In this document: positions 33,945-43,063 of the stretch, piece by piece
Position numbering within the stretch: the first letter of the stretch is position 1
Layout of the letters: every line of letters begins with the position of its first letter
DNA from: Phycisphaerales bacterium
Lineage (GTDB): Bacteria > Planctomycetota > Phycisphaerae > SM23-33 > FEN-1343
Assembly: GCA_003171335.1 (NCBI GenBank)
Contig: PMYD01000080.1
Span: 1-47,292 of the forward strand
DNA: 47,292 nucleotides
Direction of reading: 5' to 3'
Position numbers and translations under genes: made by a program
The notes under the pieces: model-generated
The model's input: the letters and a program-made list of their open reading frames with translations, nothing else
The model's database searches: none
What the model was told of the DNA's origin: nothing

Positions 33945-34940
33945 ATGAAGCACGCTGCAATTCTCGCGATGATCGTGGCGGCCTGCGCCGTCGGCTGCGA
34001 CAAGCCCCAGCCCACCCCTCGCCAAACCCGCTACAGCAAGACCGTGGATGGCCCCCTGCCGCTGCCGGATGCCCCCGCGGGCAAATCCATCCTCACCGGC
34101 GCCGGCCTGCCGTATACGCCGCTGCCCCGCTTCACCGTGGCGGCAGCCGCCTCGGCTCCCGCCGCCGGCGGCGATAACGTGGCCAAGGTGAAGGCCATCA
34201 TCACGGAACTCGATGCGGCCATGATGGCCGGCCAGTCGGACAAGGTGCTGACGTACCTCACGCCCGAGGAGGTCAAGGTCGTCAAGCCCATCCTGGACAT
34301 CGTCGATGCGACCCCCGCCGCCCGCGCGGAGCTGGAGAAGCTCATCACCTCGCGCTTCGGCGAGAATTACGTGTTCAACTTAAGGTCCCAGGTGGCCATG
34401 GTTTCACCGCTGTTTCCCCTGTTCCCGGCGATGTCCGTGGAGCGGATGGTGTTCTCCGCCGCCCCCCGCGATACGGTCGAGGTGCGTGCGGCCGAATCGC
34501 TTGCCCCCGAAAAGCCGGTCACCTTCATCCTGACCAGCGGCAAATGGCAGATGCACATCCCGCTGCTGGAGGAGCCGGCGGCGGTGCAGACGCTGGACCC
34601 CAACGGGCCGAGGGTCAAACCGCTCAAGGCCATGGCCGAGACCAACGTGCAGACCTACAAGACCATCACCCAGGGCATCCAGAACGGCACGATTTCCACG
34701 GCCAATTTTGACAGCCGCCTGGCGGACATCCGCCAGCAGATGATGCACCCCGCGACCGGGCTGACGCCTCTGCCGCAGGGTCCGACCGCCCCCGCCGGCC
34801 AATTCCCCGCCCCGCCCGCCCAGGCGCAGGCCGGCGCGGCGCCGCGGCCGAATCTGCCGCCGGCCAGCAACGGCGGCGCCAGCCAGCTCGAAGCGGATAT
34901 CAACGTCCAGAGCACGCTGCACGTGATGGGAGCGCCGTAA
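33945..34940 (+). CDS. Predicted lipoprotein of unknown function
   Basis: This 331-residue protein has a lipoprotein signal: MKHAAILAMIVAACAVGCDK, with lipobox AVGC and Cys18 as the acylated residue. The mature protein has an early Pro-rich part, a helical domain (residues about 60-140, DAAMMAGQSDKVLTYLTPEE), a beta-rich part (VTFILTSGKWQMHIPLLEE) and a Pro/Ala-rich C-terminus. The middle resembles small stress-type domains that pair a helix with a sheet, but I do not recognise a family. ATG 33945 has AGGAG with 9 nt spacing and begins right at the signal; an open frame extends to 33828 without support. Export is well supported; the function is not. Confidence 0.75.
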   Translation: MKHAAILAMIVAACAVGCDKPQPTPRQTRYSKTVDGPLPLPDAPAGKSILTGAGLPYTPLPRFTVAAAASAPAAGGDNVAKVKAIITELDAAMMAGQSDKVLTYLTPEEVKVVKPILDIVDATPAARAELEKLITSRFGENYVFNLRSQVAMVSPLFPLFPAMSVERMVFSAAPRDTVEVRAAESLAPEKPVTFILTSGKWQMHIPLLEEPAAVQTLDPNGPRVKPLKAMAETNVQTYKTITQGIQNGTISTANFDSRLADIRQQMMHPATGLTPLPQGPTAPAGQFPAPPAQAQAGAAPRPNLPPASNGGASQLEADINVQSTLHVMGAP

Positions 34941-34962
34941 GGGCGTTGGGTTTGGTGAGCCT

Positions 34963-35052
34963 GGGTGCCGTGGTTGCGTTCTTGTGCAACCACACATCTC
35001 GGAAGGGGTCCTTCACTTACGCGTGGCTGCAACGGCGCAGCCACGGCACCCG
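34963..35052. repeat. 90-bp GGGTGCC double-hairpin element
   Basis: The ends GGGTGCCGTGG and CCACGGCACCC are inverted repeats. Two internal hairpins are GTGGTTGC/GCAACCAC on the left and GTGGCTGC/GCAGCCAC on the right. The left 35 bp (from 34959) recur almost unchanged at 35610-35644, just after the next gene. It lies between the lipoprotein gene and the small membrane protein gene. Confidence 0.7.
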
Positions 35053-35124
35053 ACGCCGGTAGACCGGGGTATCCGAGGGCCCTCCAGAGTCATCTGGAGA
35101 CCTCCGGATTGAAAGGAGAACAGC

Positions 35125-35610
35125 ATGTCCGATCGCGAGGTATCAACCGCGGCCGATTGGGACTACCGGGAAACGTGGACTCGGGGGCTGGGCACTCGAC
35201 ACATGGCCTCGCGGATCCTGCAGGTGGTAGCCGCCGCAGTGCCGGTGGCCCTGTGTCTGTACCTGCTCATCATCGCCAGGTCGGCCAGTGAGGATATAGC
35301 GAGGCGGTTGAGAAGCTGGGGCCCGGTCATGGCGGGGGTGTCGGTGCCATGGCTGGCTTACAGCCTATGGCGTTTGTACCGGGACGAGCGGTTCTCCGTG
35401 GGAATGAGCGATGACGGCATTCGCGTGGATACCACGGCCTACCGGTGGGACGAGGTGGAGAAAGCGGAATTTGTGGTGGCCTGGGGAGCGGCCCCCGCGA
35501 TCTTCCTGCACATGAACGACGGGCGAAAAATCGGGGTCCCGAACGCCATAAAGGACATTCTCGTCCTTTGGGCGGCCATCAAGGAGCATGTCCCGAACGT
35601 GGTGGAATAG
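35125..35610 (+). CDS. Small membrane protein with PH-like domain
   Basis: This 161-residue protein has two membrane helices (about residues 31-50 and 68-85), followed by a short beta-rich domain with the pattern RFSVGMSDDGIRVDTTAYRW then DEVEKAEFV, as in bacterial PH-like domains. AAAGGAG lies seven nt before the ATG. It stands alone between copies of a hairpin element. The function is not known; related domains are regulatory or structural. Confidence 0.65.
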   Translation: MSDREVSTAADWDYRETWTRGLGTRHMASRILQVVAAAVPVALCLYLLIIARSASEDIARRLRSWGPVMAGVSVPWLAYSLWRLYRDERFSVGMSDDGIRVDTTAYRWDEVEKAEFVVAWGAAPAIFLHMNDGRKIGVPNAIKDILVLWAAIKEHVPNVVE

Positions 35611-35783
35611 CCTGGGTGCCGTGGTTGCGTTTTTGTGCAACCACGCGTCCCGGAGGCTCCTCCCCTTGCCAGCGCCGGCTGCACGCGAAATTCCAAATCC
35701 CAAATTCCAAATAGGCACCAAATTGCAAATTCCGGCTGTGCCACATTTACGAGGTCCCGGGGCCGGGATTTGGAATTTGCTTC
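35610..35783. repeat. Partial GGGTGCC hairpin element and AAATTCCAAAT repeats
   Basis: The stretch begins with a left half of the 90-bp GGGTGCC element (GTGGTTGC hairpin at 35620-35643), without its right half. It continues into short repeats of CAAATTCC/AAATTCCAAAT at about 35687-35780. A similar run of AATTTGCAATTTGC occurs near 46880. These are genome-repeat debris with no gene. Confidence 0.55.
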
Positions 35784-38240
35784 TTACGGCTGTGCCTTCT
35801 GCAGCCAGGCCTCGACGACCCGCGTCCGCTCATCCAGCGGGGCGGCGGGGTCGTAGCCGCTGAAGCGGCCGTCGATCGTGGACAAGAGCGCCGGCACGGT
35901 CTTTTCCATGGCCCCGCGGGCGGCATCATCGCTGATGGAGGTGCGGAACTGCTCCACCATGGGCAGCGCCGCGCGCTTGCCCATGGCCACCAGCTCGCGC
36001 CGGGCCTGCTCGGCGGCGGCGGCATCGGCGCTGTTGAGCGCTTTTAAGAGCCCGGCCACGCGGGTGGCGTCGGCCTCGCGGCCGCGGCGGTCGCAGTCGG
36101 TGCGCCAGGCGGTGATGCCCTGCTGCGCGGTGGATGACAGCCGCTCGCCCAGCTTGGCCAAGGCCTGGTCGGCCAGCGCGATGGCCGCCTGGTAGCGCTC
36201 GGCGGCCCGCAGCACTTCCAGCCGCTGGCAGAGCCGTTCCACGGCCGCGGCGAACAAGTCGCCATCGGTCTGCTGGCTGATGTGCTCCAGGGCGTTGGGG
36301 TCGTCGGCCCGCAGTTGGGCCTCCACCCACACCAGCCACAGCCGGTCCTTGCGGCCTTCCGGGGCGGCCGCACGGGCGGCACAGAGCACCTCGGCGGCCC
36401 GGGCGGGCTGATCGGCGGCCAGCAGCAGCTCCCCGAGCTCGGCCTGCGTGGCGGTGCGGGAACTTTCATCGTTCTTATAGCGCTCGGCCAGCAGCGTCAG
36501 CACGCGAATGCGGTACTCGCGGGCCTCGGGCCGGTCGGCCAGCAGCTTGGCCACGGAAGCCACGCTGGCCGTGTCGGCCTTCTCCAGCAGGGCCACCACG
36601 GTCTCCCAGGCCTTGGTGCGCAACGCCGGGTCGGTTTCGGCCGCCGTGGTCCGCTCCAGCACGGCGGGAATGCTCTTGGCATCACCAATCACCGCCAGGG
36701 TCTCGATGGCCGCCTGGCGGACGCCGCGGTCGCCATCCTGCCTTAAGGGGGCGATCTCCTCGGCCGTGGCCGCGCGGATCACCGGCAAGGCCCGCAGGGC
36801 CTCCAGCCGCACCGCCGCCGCCTTGTCGGAGAGGGCCGAGCGGATGACCGGGGCGAAATCGCCGCGGCCCAGCACGCGCATGACGGCCAGCAGGGCCGTG
36901 CGCAGAGATTCGGAATCCTGCGCGGCCCGGTACCGCCGGCTGATGGCGGCGCCGGCCTTGTCCACCTGGCTGTCGCTCAGCGCGCCCGACTCCTTCAGCC
37001 TGCCGATGGCGGCGGCCGCGGCGGCGGCCTGGCTGTCGCCCGGGCCGGCCAGCTCGGCCAGGATCGGATCATACGCCTCGGCCACGCGCATGGCCGCCAG
37101 CGACTTGATCAAGGCGATCCGCACTTCGGCCGCCGGCTCGACCTTCAGCCGTGCCAGCAGCACCGCGTCGGCGCTGGTGAGTTGCAAGGCGGCCATCAGC
37201 ATGGCCGCCGAGGCCCGCACCGAAGGCTCGGGATCATCCACCAGCGTGCGGACCGCCTCGGCCGCCCCGGGCGCCAGGGGCTCGCGGGCCGCCTGCTGGC
37301 GCGTCGCCAGCTCCAGCCCTAAGAGCCGCACCTCGCTCAACGGGTCGGCCAGCATGGCCAGCACCAGCTCGCCGTGCTTGGGCGCGGGCGTCGAGTCGTA
37401 GCAGGTGCGCATGGCCTCGGCCAGCCGCACGCGCAGGGCCGACAGCTCCACCTGGAGCTGGGCGTTCTGTCGCGCCAAACCCTGGGCCAGGTCCGTCAGC
37501 CACTGATCGTGCGGCTTGTCCTGGTTAGCAGTCCACCAGGCCCGCCAACTGGCGACATCGGCGGCAAAGGTGCGAATGCCGGTGAGCCGCGCTAAGGCGT
37601 CGGCAGAGGCCGAGCGAATCTCCGCGCTGGGGTCGGAAAGCAGGTTGATGAGGGTGTCGATGCAGGCGTTGTCCAGCATCCGCCCCAGGGCGGCGATGGC
37701 GGCCAGGCGCGGGCCCATGGCGGCGCCCGGGTCCGCCGCCATCTGGCAGAGTTTCTTGCGCACGTTGCCATCGCGCGACTGGCTGAGCGCCGCGGCCGCC
37801 GCCTGGCGGATGGCCGCATCAGAGTCGGCCAGCATGGCGTACAGCGGGGCCACGAATTCATCGCGGCAGGGTCCGCTTTCCGAAACCGCCTGCGCCACGG
37901 CCATGCCGGCCGGCCGGCGGAAACGGTCCGAGAGCACCTCCAGCAGGATCTGCCCGGCCCGCGGCTGCGACTTGCCCAGAAGCAGCCGGGCCGCCTGGTA
38001 GCGCGTCTTCGGGGGGCTGTCGGCCGCGCTGAGCATCTCCGAAAGCGTGTTCAGCTCGGCCTCTTGGGGCGTGGTCGCCGCCACCGGTGCCACCGGTGCG
38101 GCGGCGGGCGCAGCAGGGACCGCCTTGGCGGCTGCGCAGCCGCACAGGCACAGCAACAGCAGGTGGCATGTTGTCAGGACCGTCTGCCGTGGCACAGGCT
38201 TTCCAGCCTGTGTCCGCATTCGCCATTGCAGGTTGCTCAT
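35784..38240 (-). CDS. HEAT-repeat lipoprotein
   Basis: This is a protein of about 818 residues made almost wholly of HEAT-type helices: for example PAEVRIALIKSLAAMRVAEA, AVRLEALRALPVIRAATAEE and GVRQAAIETLAVIGDAKSIP. It begins with a lipoprotein signal, a hydrophobic run ending LCLCGC in which the last Cys would be acylated. A short coiled segment (RQNAQLQVELSALRVRLAEA) lies near residue 260. The end has TPR-like pairs. Candidate starts are ATG 38240 and ATG 38219; neither has a good ribosome site. The codons before the signal are supplied by a GTGGCACAGGCT hairpin element, so the original start may have been replaced. No partner gene is in the operon. It probably acts as an envelope scaffold. 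Confidence 0.8.
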   Translation of the reverse strand: MSNLQWRMRTQAGKPVPRQTVLTTCHLLLLCLCGCAAAKAVPAAPAAAPVAPVAATTPQEAELNTLSEMLSAADSPPKTRYQAARLLLGKSQPRAGQILLEVLSDRFRRPAGMAVAQAVSESGPCRDEFVAPLYAMLADSDAAIRQAAAAALSQSRDGNVRKKLCQMAADPGAAMGPRLAAIAALGRMLDNACIDTLINLLSDPSAEIRSASADALARLTGIRTFAADVASWRAWWTANQDKPHDQWLTDLAQGLARQNAQLQVELSALRVRLAEAMRTCYDSTPAPKHGELVLAMLADPLSEVRLLGLELATRQQAAREPLAPGAAEAVRTLVDDPEPSVRASAAMLMAALQLTSADAVLLARLKVEPAAEVRIALIKSLAAMRVAEAYDPILAELAGPGDSQAAAAAAAIGRLKESGALSDSQVDKAGAAISRRYRAAQDSESLRTALLAVMRVLGRGDFAPVIRSALSDKAAAVRLEALRALPVIRAATAEEIAPLRQDGDRGVRQAAIETLAVIGDAKSIPAVLERTTAAETDPALRTKAWETVVALLEKADTASVASVAKLLADRPEAREYRIRVLTLLAERYKNDESSRTATQAELGELLLAADQPARAAEVLCAARAAAPEGRKDRLWLVWVEAQLRADDPNALEHISQQTDGDLFAAAVERLCQRLEVLRAAERYQAAIALADQALAKLGERLSSTAQQGITAWRTDCDRRGREADATRVAGLLKALNSADAAAAEQARRELVAMGKRAALPMVEQFRTSISDDAARGAMEKTVPALLSTIDGRFSGYDPAAPLDERTRVVEAWLQKAQP

Positions 38241-38370
38241 GTCGTTACCGTATCCGCAAGAAGGCTTCTTTAGGATGTCTGCTGCTACATCCACAGGCTG
38301 GAAAGCCTGTGCCACAAGGCTTCCTTAGGATGTCTGCTGCCACGTGCACAGGCTGGAAAGCCTGTGCCAC
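38189..38370. repeat. GTGGCACAGGCT hairpin element with 55-bp tandem duplication
   Basis: The left end is GTGGCACAGGCT with an 8-bp hairpin at 38193-38212 (CACAGGCT, loop TTCC). Right ends with the complementary hairpin (CACAGGCT, loop GGAA, then AGCCTGTGCCAC) lie at 38292-38315 and again at 38347-38370. The right part is a 55-bp tandem repeat, 38261-38315 and 38316-38370, with few differences. The element overlaps the 5' coding part of the HEAT lipoprotein gene. Related hairpins lie at 43634-43677. Confidence 0.8.
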
Positions 38371-38616
38371 ACAGCCTCCTGGAAAAGGGCGATCCCTCCT
38401 CGCCCGTTTTGAACCTCTTTGATACCATTAGACAGTTGTCGGAACCAAACGTTTCGCGGATTTTTCGGAAGTTGCCGGGGCACTTATGGCCAAGGCCGAC
38501 GTTCGGCGGCTCCCAAAAACGTAGGGAAAACCGCCGCAAACGCGGCCAAATGACGGCACTGCCCGGCCCCAGGGCCAAACGGCGAGCACGGAAAGTTTTT
38601 TTTCGGAGGCGGCCTC
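38371..38616. other. Intergenic region, no gene seen
   Basis: The stretch between the divergent lipoprotein and deacetylase genes is less GC-rich around 38400-38480. It ends with a long T-run and CGGAGG just before the deacetylase start. I see no promoter I would assert and no small gene. Confidence 0.4.
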
Positions 38617-39348
38617 ATGGCGGAAGTGATGATTTTCTCCCCGCATCCCGATGATGCGGAACTGGGCATGGGCGGCACGATTGCCAGGCTGATCGCCCAG
38701 GGCGTTGGCGTGGCGCTGGTCGATGTGACCAGCGGCGAGCCCACCCCCTACGGCGATGAAGCCACGCGCGCTGCCGAGACGGCCGGGGCCAACCTGGCCC
38801 TGGGCTCGCCCCAGCGAGAAAACCTCGGCCTGCCCAACCGCTGGCTGGAGGAGACGATCGAAAACCGCAAGCTCCTGGCCGCCGCCATCCGCCGCCACCG
38901 GCCGCGGATTCTGTTCATTCCGTATGCCCTGGATGCCCATCCCGACCACCTGGCGCTGCACGTTCTGGCCACCAAGAGCCGCTTCGACGCCCAGCTCACG
39001 CACAGCGACATCCCCGGCGAGCCCCACCGCGTGGAGCGGATCGTGCATTTCTACTGCACGCATCTGCGGCTGGCGATCGTGCCGACGTTCCTGGTCGATA
39101 TCTCCGCGCACGCCCAGGCCAAGCGCAAGGCCATCGACGCCTACCAGAGCCAGTTCTACGCCCACCGCCCGCACCCCGGCGAGCTGCCCGACATGGTGAT
39201 GCAAACGTGCGCGTATTTTGGCAGCCGCGCGGGCGTCCGCTACGCCGAACCCTTCCACACCGATGAGCCGATCCTGGTCTCGGATTTGGGGACGATTGGC
39301 CCGGGCGGGGCCGGGGCCGGGGCCAGAGCAGGAGAGAATAGAAAGTAG
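38617..39348 (+). CDS. PIG-L/LmbE family deacetylase, BshB1-like
   Basis: This 243-residue zinc-dependent N-acetylglucosamine deacetylase has PHPDDAE at residues 9-15, with the zinc His and the catalytic Asp, and HPDHLALH with further ligands. Other family features are GMGGTIARL, VDVTSGEPT and ENLGLPN. The ENLGLPN motif and the length match the BshB1 group, which deacetylates GlcNAc-malate in bacillithiol synthesis. No other bacillithiol genes are present, so I leave the symbol empty. The ATG has CGGAGG seven nt upstream. The protein ends in a Gly/Ala-rich tail. It is monocistronic. Confidence 0.87.
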   Translation: MAEVMIFSPHPDDAELGMGGTIARLIAQGVGVALVDVTSGEPTPYGDEATRAAETAGANLALGSPQRENLGLPNRWLEETIENRKLLAAAIRRHRPRILFIPYALDAHPDHLALHVLATKSRFDAQLTHSDIPGEPHRVERIVHFYCTHLRLAIVPTFLVDISAHAQAKRKAIDAYQSQFYAHRPHPGELPDMVMQTCAYFGSRAGVRYAEPFHTDEPILVSDLGTIGPGGAGAGARAGENRK

Positions 39349-40036
39349 AAAGTTGATAAACGGCGGGAATCCCATCGAAATTTCTGTTAGAAAATCGGCA
39401 CCGCCTCCTGCGGTCTCCTTTCTCCTCTCTACTTTCTGCTCTTGGACAGGACCTCGGATCGGGAAATCCCTGACTTCAAGGCGTCACCGATTGTTTTTTG
39501 ACTCTTTTCCGCCACGTTTGACCCGCCCGCCGGGCCGCGCCAAAGCACCTCCTCGCCCCTGCGGGCACGGCTTGCCAAAAAAGCGGCCTTTTTCGCCCCT
39601 CCACCACGACCTGTCGTGCATAGGACGCCTATAATCGCTATAGGTAGTGGTTGGTGCCCTGCCAAAAGGCAGAACCAGGCTCTGCGCAAAGGCAAAATTA
39701 AGAATTGACAAAGAAATCGATTATCTGTTAGGATGCGGTAAGGTATTGAATGCTGTTGATTCATAAAAATCGATATCGCTAAGACCGGAAATGGGTTCAA
39801 CTTGTGCGCATACACAATATTTCAGGTAATGCAGCTTGACCACCCACTACATGTAGGGTACCTTTCCGCACCATCGGGCCAGATGGCGGGCGCGGGAGCA
39901 GATGAGACTCACATCGGTCGCCCCGATTCTTGGGGTATGAGTTTTTCGATGCAAGTCTTTCTTTTGCAGGCCCTTGTCGCTGTTTGAGCCCTTCAGGCAC
40001 GCATGCCGGCCGCCAGGCCGGTTTTGGAGTGAAGCA
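39349..40036. other. Intergenic leader of nrdJ with promoter-like site
   Basis: The 688-bp gap has no gene. A small CTGCC-AAAA-GGCAG hairpin lies at 39659-39672. A TTGACA at 39705-39710, followed 18 nt later by TAGGAT at 39729-39734, is a plausible sigma-70-like promoter. If it drives nrdJ, the leader would be about 300 nt. I looked for a cobalamin riboswitch in this leader because the downstream enzyme uses B12; I do not see the B12 box. Confidence 0.45.
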
Positions 40037-43000
40037 ATGAAGGCGAAAGCCTCAGAGCACATAGATGGATCCGGGGCAAAGTCCGTGGGTTCCGATCGAA
40101 AGGCCACCGGCGGGCTGAAGGTCGAACGCCTCTTTTCCACCGCCGGCGTTCACCCGTTTGACCAGATCGAATGGGAGAAGCGCTCGGCGGCCATCAAGGA
40201 TAGCGACGGCCGCATCATCTTCCGCCAGGATGATGCCGAAGTGCCGGCCGCCTGGAGCCAGTTGGCCACCAACGTGGTGGTGAGCAAGTATTTCTACGGC
40301 GCCCAGGGCGGCAGCGAGCGCGAAAGCAGCGTCCGCCAGCTCATCGACCGCGTCACCCGCACCATCGCCGACTGGGTCGCCGCCGACGGCGTCTTGGCCT
40401 CGCCGGCCGATGCCCAGGTGTTCTACGACGAGCTGACCTGGCTGTGCGTCAACCAGTACGGCTCGTTCAATTCGCCGGCGTGGTTCAACGTGGGGCTCTT
40501 CCAGGCGCATGGCGTGGAGGGCTCGCCGGGCAGCTTCCACTGGGATAAAGCCGCCAACGCCGCGGCCCGCACGCAGAAGGGCTACGAGTACCCGCAGGCC
40601 TCGGCCTGCTTCATCCAGAGCGTTCGCGACGACATGGAGAGCATCATGGACCTGGCCAAGGCCGAGGCCATGCTCTTCAAGTTCGGCAGCGGCACGGGCA
40701 CGGATCTTTCCACGCTGCGCTCCAGCCGCGAGAAGCTCGCCGGCGGCGGCACGCCCTCGGGACCCTTGAGCTTCATGCGCGTGTACGACCAGGTGGCCGC
40801 CGTGGTCAAGAGCGGCGGCAAGACCCGCCGCGCCGCCAAGATGCAGTCGCTGCGCTGCGACCACCCGGATATCAAGGAATTCATCGAGGCCAAGAGCCGC
40901 GAGGAGAAGAAGGCCTGGGCGCTCATCGAGCAGGGCTACGACGGCAACTACAACGGCGAGGCCTACGCCAGCATCCTGTTCCAGAACGCCAATCTCTCCA
41001 TCCGCGTGACCGACGAATTCATGCAGGCCGCCCAGGCGGACCAGCTCTGGCAGACGCGCGAGATCACCACCGGCAAGCCCTCCACGCAGTACCGCGCCAA
41101 GGAGCTGCTGGACCTGATCGCCGAAGGCACGCGGATCTGCGGCGACCCCGGGGTGCAGTACCACAGCACGATCAACCGCTGGCACACCTGCCCCGCCGCC
41201 GGCACCATCAACGCCTCCAACCCGTGCAGCGAGTACATGTTCCTGGATGATTCGGCCTGCAACCTGGCCAGCCTGAACCTGATGAAGTTCCGCCAGGCCG
41301 ATGGCGGCTTCAACGTCGCGGCCTTCCGCCACGCCGTGCGGCTGTTTATTATCGCCCAGGAAACGCTGGTCGATCACGCCAGCTACCCCACCGAGCCCAT
41401 CTGCCGCAACAGCCACACGTACCGGCCGCTGGGGCTGGGCTACGCCAACCTGGGCTCGCTGCTCATGAGCCTGGGCCTGCCCTACGACAGCAACGCCGGC
41501 CGCGCCCTGGCGGCGGCCATCACGGCCATCCTGACCGGCGCCGCCTACGCCACCAGCGCCGAGCTGGCCAGCCGGCTGTCGCCCTTTGACGGCTGCACCG
41601 CCAACCGCGACTCGATGCTGCACGTCATGGACATGCACCGCGAGGCGGTCGAGCACATCGATGCCGCCTGCCCGCCGGCCATGCTGGCCGCGGCCCGCCA
41701 GGCGTGGGAAGAGGCCCTTGCCGCCGGCAGCCAATTGGGCTACCGCAACGCCCAGGTCAGCGTGCTGGCCCCCACGGGCACCATCGGCTTCATGATGGAC
41801 TGCGACACGACGGGCATCGAGCCGGATATCGCCCTGGTGAAGTACAAGCTGCTGGCCGGCGGCGGCATGTTCAAGATCGTCAACCGCACCGTGGCCCAGG
41901 CGCTGCGGCAGCTCGGGTACGACGAGGCGGCCATCAAGAACGTCCTGGCCTACGTCGAGGCGCACGACATGATCGAAGGCGCGCCGCTGCTGCGCGAGGA
42001 GCACCTGCCGGTGTTCGACTGCGCCTTTAAACCGGCCGCCGGGCAGCGCAGCATCAACTACATGGGCCACGTGCGCATGATGGCGGCCGTGCAGCCGTTC
42101 ATCTCCGGGGCGATCTCCAAGACCGTGAACATGCCCAAGGAGTCCACCGCCGCCGATATCCGCGATGTGTACGTGCAGGGCTGGAAGCTGGGCCTCAAGG
42201 CCATCGCCATCTACCGCGATGGCTCGAAGCGCTCCCAGCCCGTCAGTACGAAGAAGGACGACAAGTCCTCCGCGGCGCAGCAGGAGCCTGCCACCGCCCA
42301 GGCCCAGGCGCTGCTGGAAGAGGCCATGCGCCGGCCGCACCGCCGGCACCTGCCCGATACGCGGCAATCCCTCACCCATAAATTCGACATCGCCGGCCAC
42401 GAGGGCTACATCACCGTGGGCCTGTTCGACGATGGCGCGCCCGGCGAGGTCTTCATCACGATGGCCAAAGAAGGCTCGACGGTCGGCGGCATGATGGATG
42501 CCTTCGCCACGGCCATCAGCCTGTGCCTGCAGTACGGCGTGCCGCTGGAGTCGCTGGTGAAGAAGTTCAGCCACCAGCGCTTCGAGCCCAACGGCATGAC
42601 GACCAACCGCGATATCCCCTTCGCCAAGAGCATCGTGGACTACATTTTCCGCTGGTTGGGCCTGCGGTTCCTGGATGGCTACCGCAAGAGCAACCTGCCG
42701 CATCGACCCGCCGCGGGCGGGGCGAACCCATCGTCTGCAGCACCCGAGAGCGTCACGGAGGACGGAACCTCGGACCCTAGCCGCGCCGGCGAGGCCTCCG
42801 ACACGGAGGTCCATAGGCCCGTCGGCGATATTTTGAGCCCGCCCGATGCCGGCGGCAACGGCGAGGCCGCCAAGGCCGCGCCCCTGGCACGGGCCGCGCG
42901 CATCCGCAAAACATCGACCCTGGCGCGGGCCGGGCGCATCGACCAGCAGTTCACGCATTTCCAGGAAGATGCCCCGCCCTGCGATTACTGCGGATCCATC

Positions 43001-43063
43001 ACGGTCCGCAATGGCAACTGCTACAAGTGCTATACGTGCGGCAATTCCCTCGGGTGCAGCTAG
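40037..43063 (+). CDS. nrdJ: B12-dependent (class II) ribonucleotide reductase
   Basis: This is a 1008-residue enzyme that reduces ribonucleotides to deoxyribonucleotides with adenosylcobalamin, without oxygen. Visible family features are FNSPAWFNVG, FGSGTGTDLSTLRSSRE, the active-site Asn-x-Cys-x-Glu in NPCSEYMFLDDSACNLASLN, and the PTGTIGF loop in the C-terminal half. A linker of over 100 Ala/Pro-rich residues follows. The protein ends with the zinc ribbon CDYCGS and CYKCYTCGN that carries the redox cysteines. The start is ATG 40037 with GGAG seven nt upstream, not the TTG at 39974. The length matches the long TIGR02504-type form. It is expected to supply DNA precursors under low oxygen. Confidence 0.96.
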   Translation: MKAKASEHIDGSGAKSVGSDRKATGGLKVERLFSTAGVHPFDQIEWEKRSAAIKDSDGRIIFRQDDAEVPAAWSQLATNVVVSKYFYGAQGGSERESSVRQLIDRVTRTIADWVAADGVLASPADAQVFYDELTWLCVNQYGSFNSPAWFNVGLFQAHGVEGSPGSFHWDKAANAAARTQKGYEYPQASACFIQSVRDDMESIMDLAKAEAMLFKFGSGTGTDLSTLRSSREKLAGGGTPSGPLSFMRVYDQVAAVVKSGGKTRRAAKMQSLRCDHPDIKEFIEAKSREEKKAWALIEQGYDGNYNGEAYASILFQNANLSIRVTDEFMQAAQADQLWQTREITTGKPSTQYRAKELLDLIAEGTRICGDPGVQYHSTINRWHTCPAAGTINASNPCSEYMFLDDSACNLASLNLMKFRQADGGFNVAAFRHAVRLFIIAQETLVDHASYPTEPICRNSHTYRPLGLGYANLGSLLMSLGLPYDSNAGRALAAAITAILTGAAYATSAELASRLSPFDGCTANRDSMLHVMDMHREAVEHIDAACPPAMLAAARQAWEEALAAGSQLGYRNAQVSVLAPTGTIGFMMDCDTTGIEPDIALVKYKLLAGGGMFKIVNRTVAQALRQLGYDEAAIKNVLAYVEAHDMIEGAPLLREEHLPVFDCAFKPAAGQRSINYMGHVRMMAAVQPFISGAISKTVNMPKESTAADIRDVYVQGWKLGLKAIAIYRDGSKRSQPVSTKKDDKSSAAQQEPATAQAQALLEEAMRRPHRRHLPDTRQSLTHKFDIAGHEGYITVGLFDDGAPGEVFITMAKEGSTVGGMMDAFATAISLCLQYGVPLESLVKKFSHQRFEPNGMTTNRDIPFAKSIVDYIFRWLGLRFLDGYRKSNLPHRPAAGGANPSSAAPESVTEDGTSDPSRAGEASDTEVHRPVGDILSPPDAGGNGEAAKAAPLARAARIRKTSTLARAGRIDQQFTHFQEDAPPCDYCGSITVRNGNCYKCYTCGNSLGCS

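Noticed and set aside
38261-38370. Start of a CRISPR array
   Set aside because: Only two abutting 55-bp units with internal hairpins and no spacers of distinct sequence; no cas genes nearby.
39600-40036. Cobalamin riboswitch upstream of nrdJ
   Set aside because: The expected B12 box and the core conserved segments are not present.
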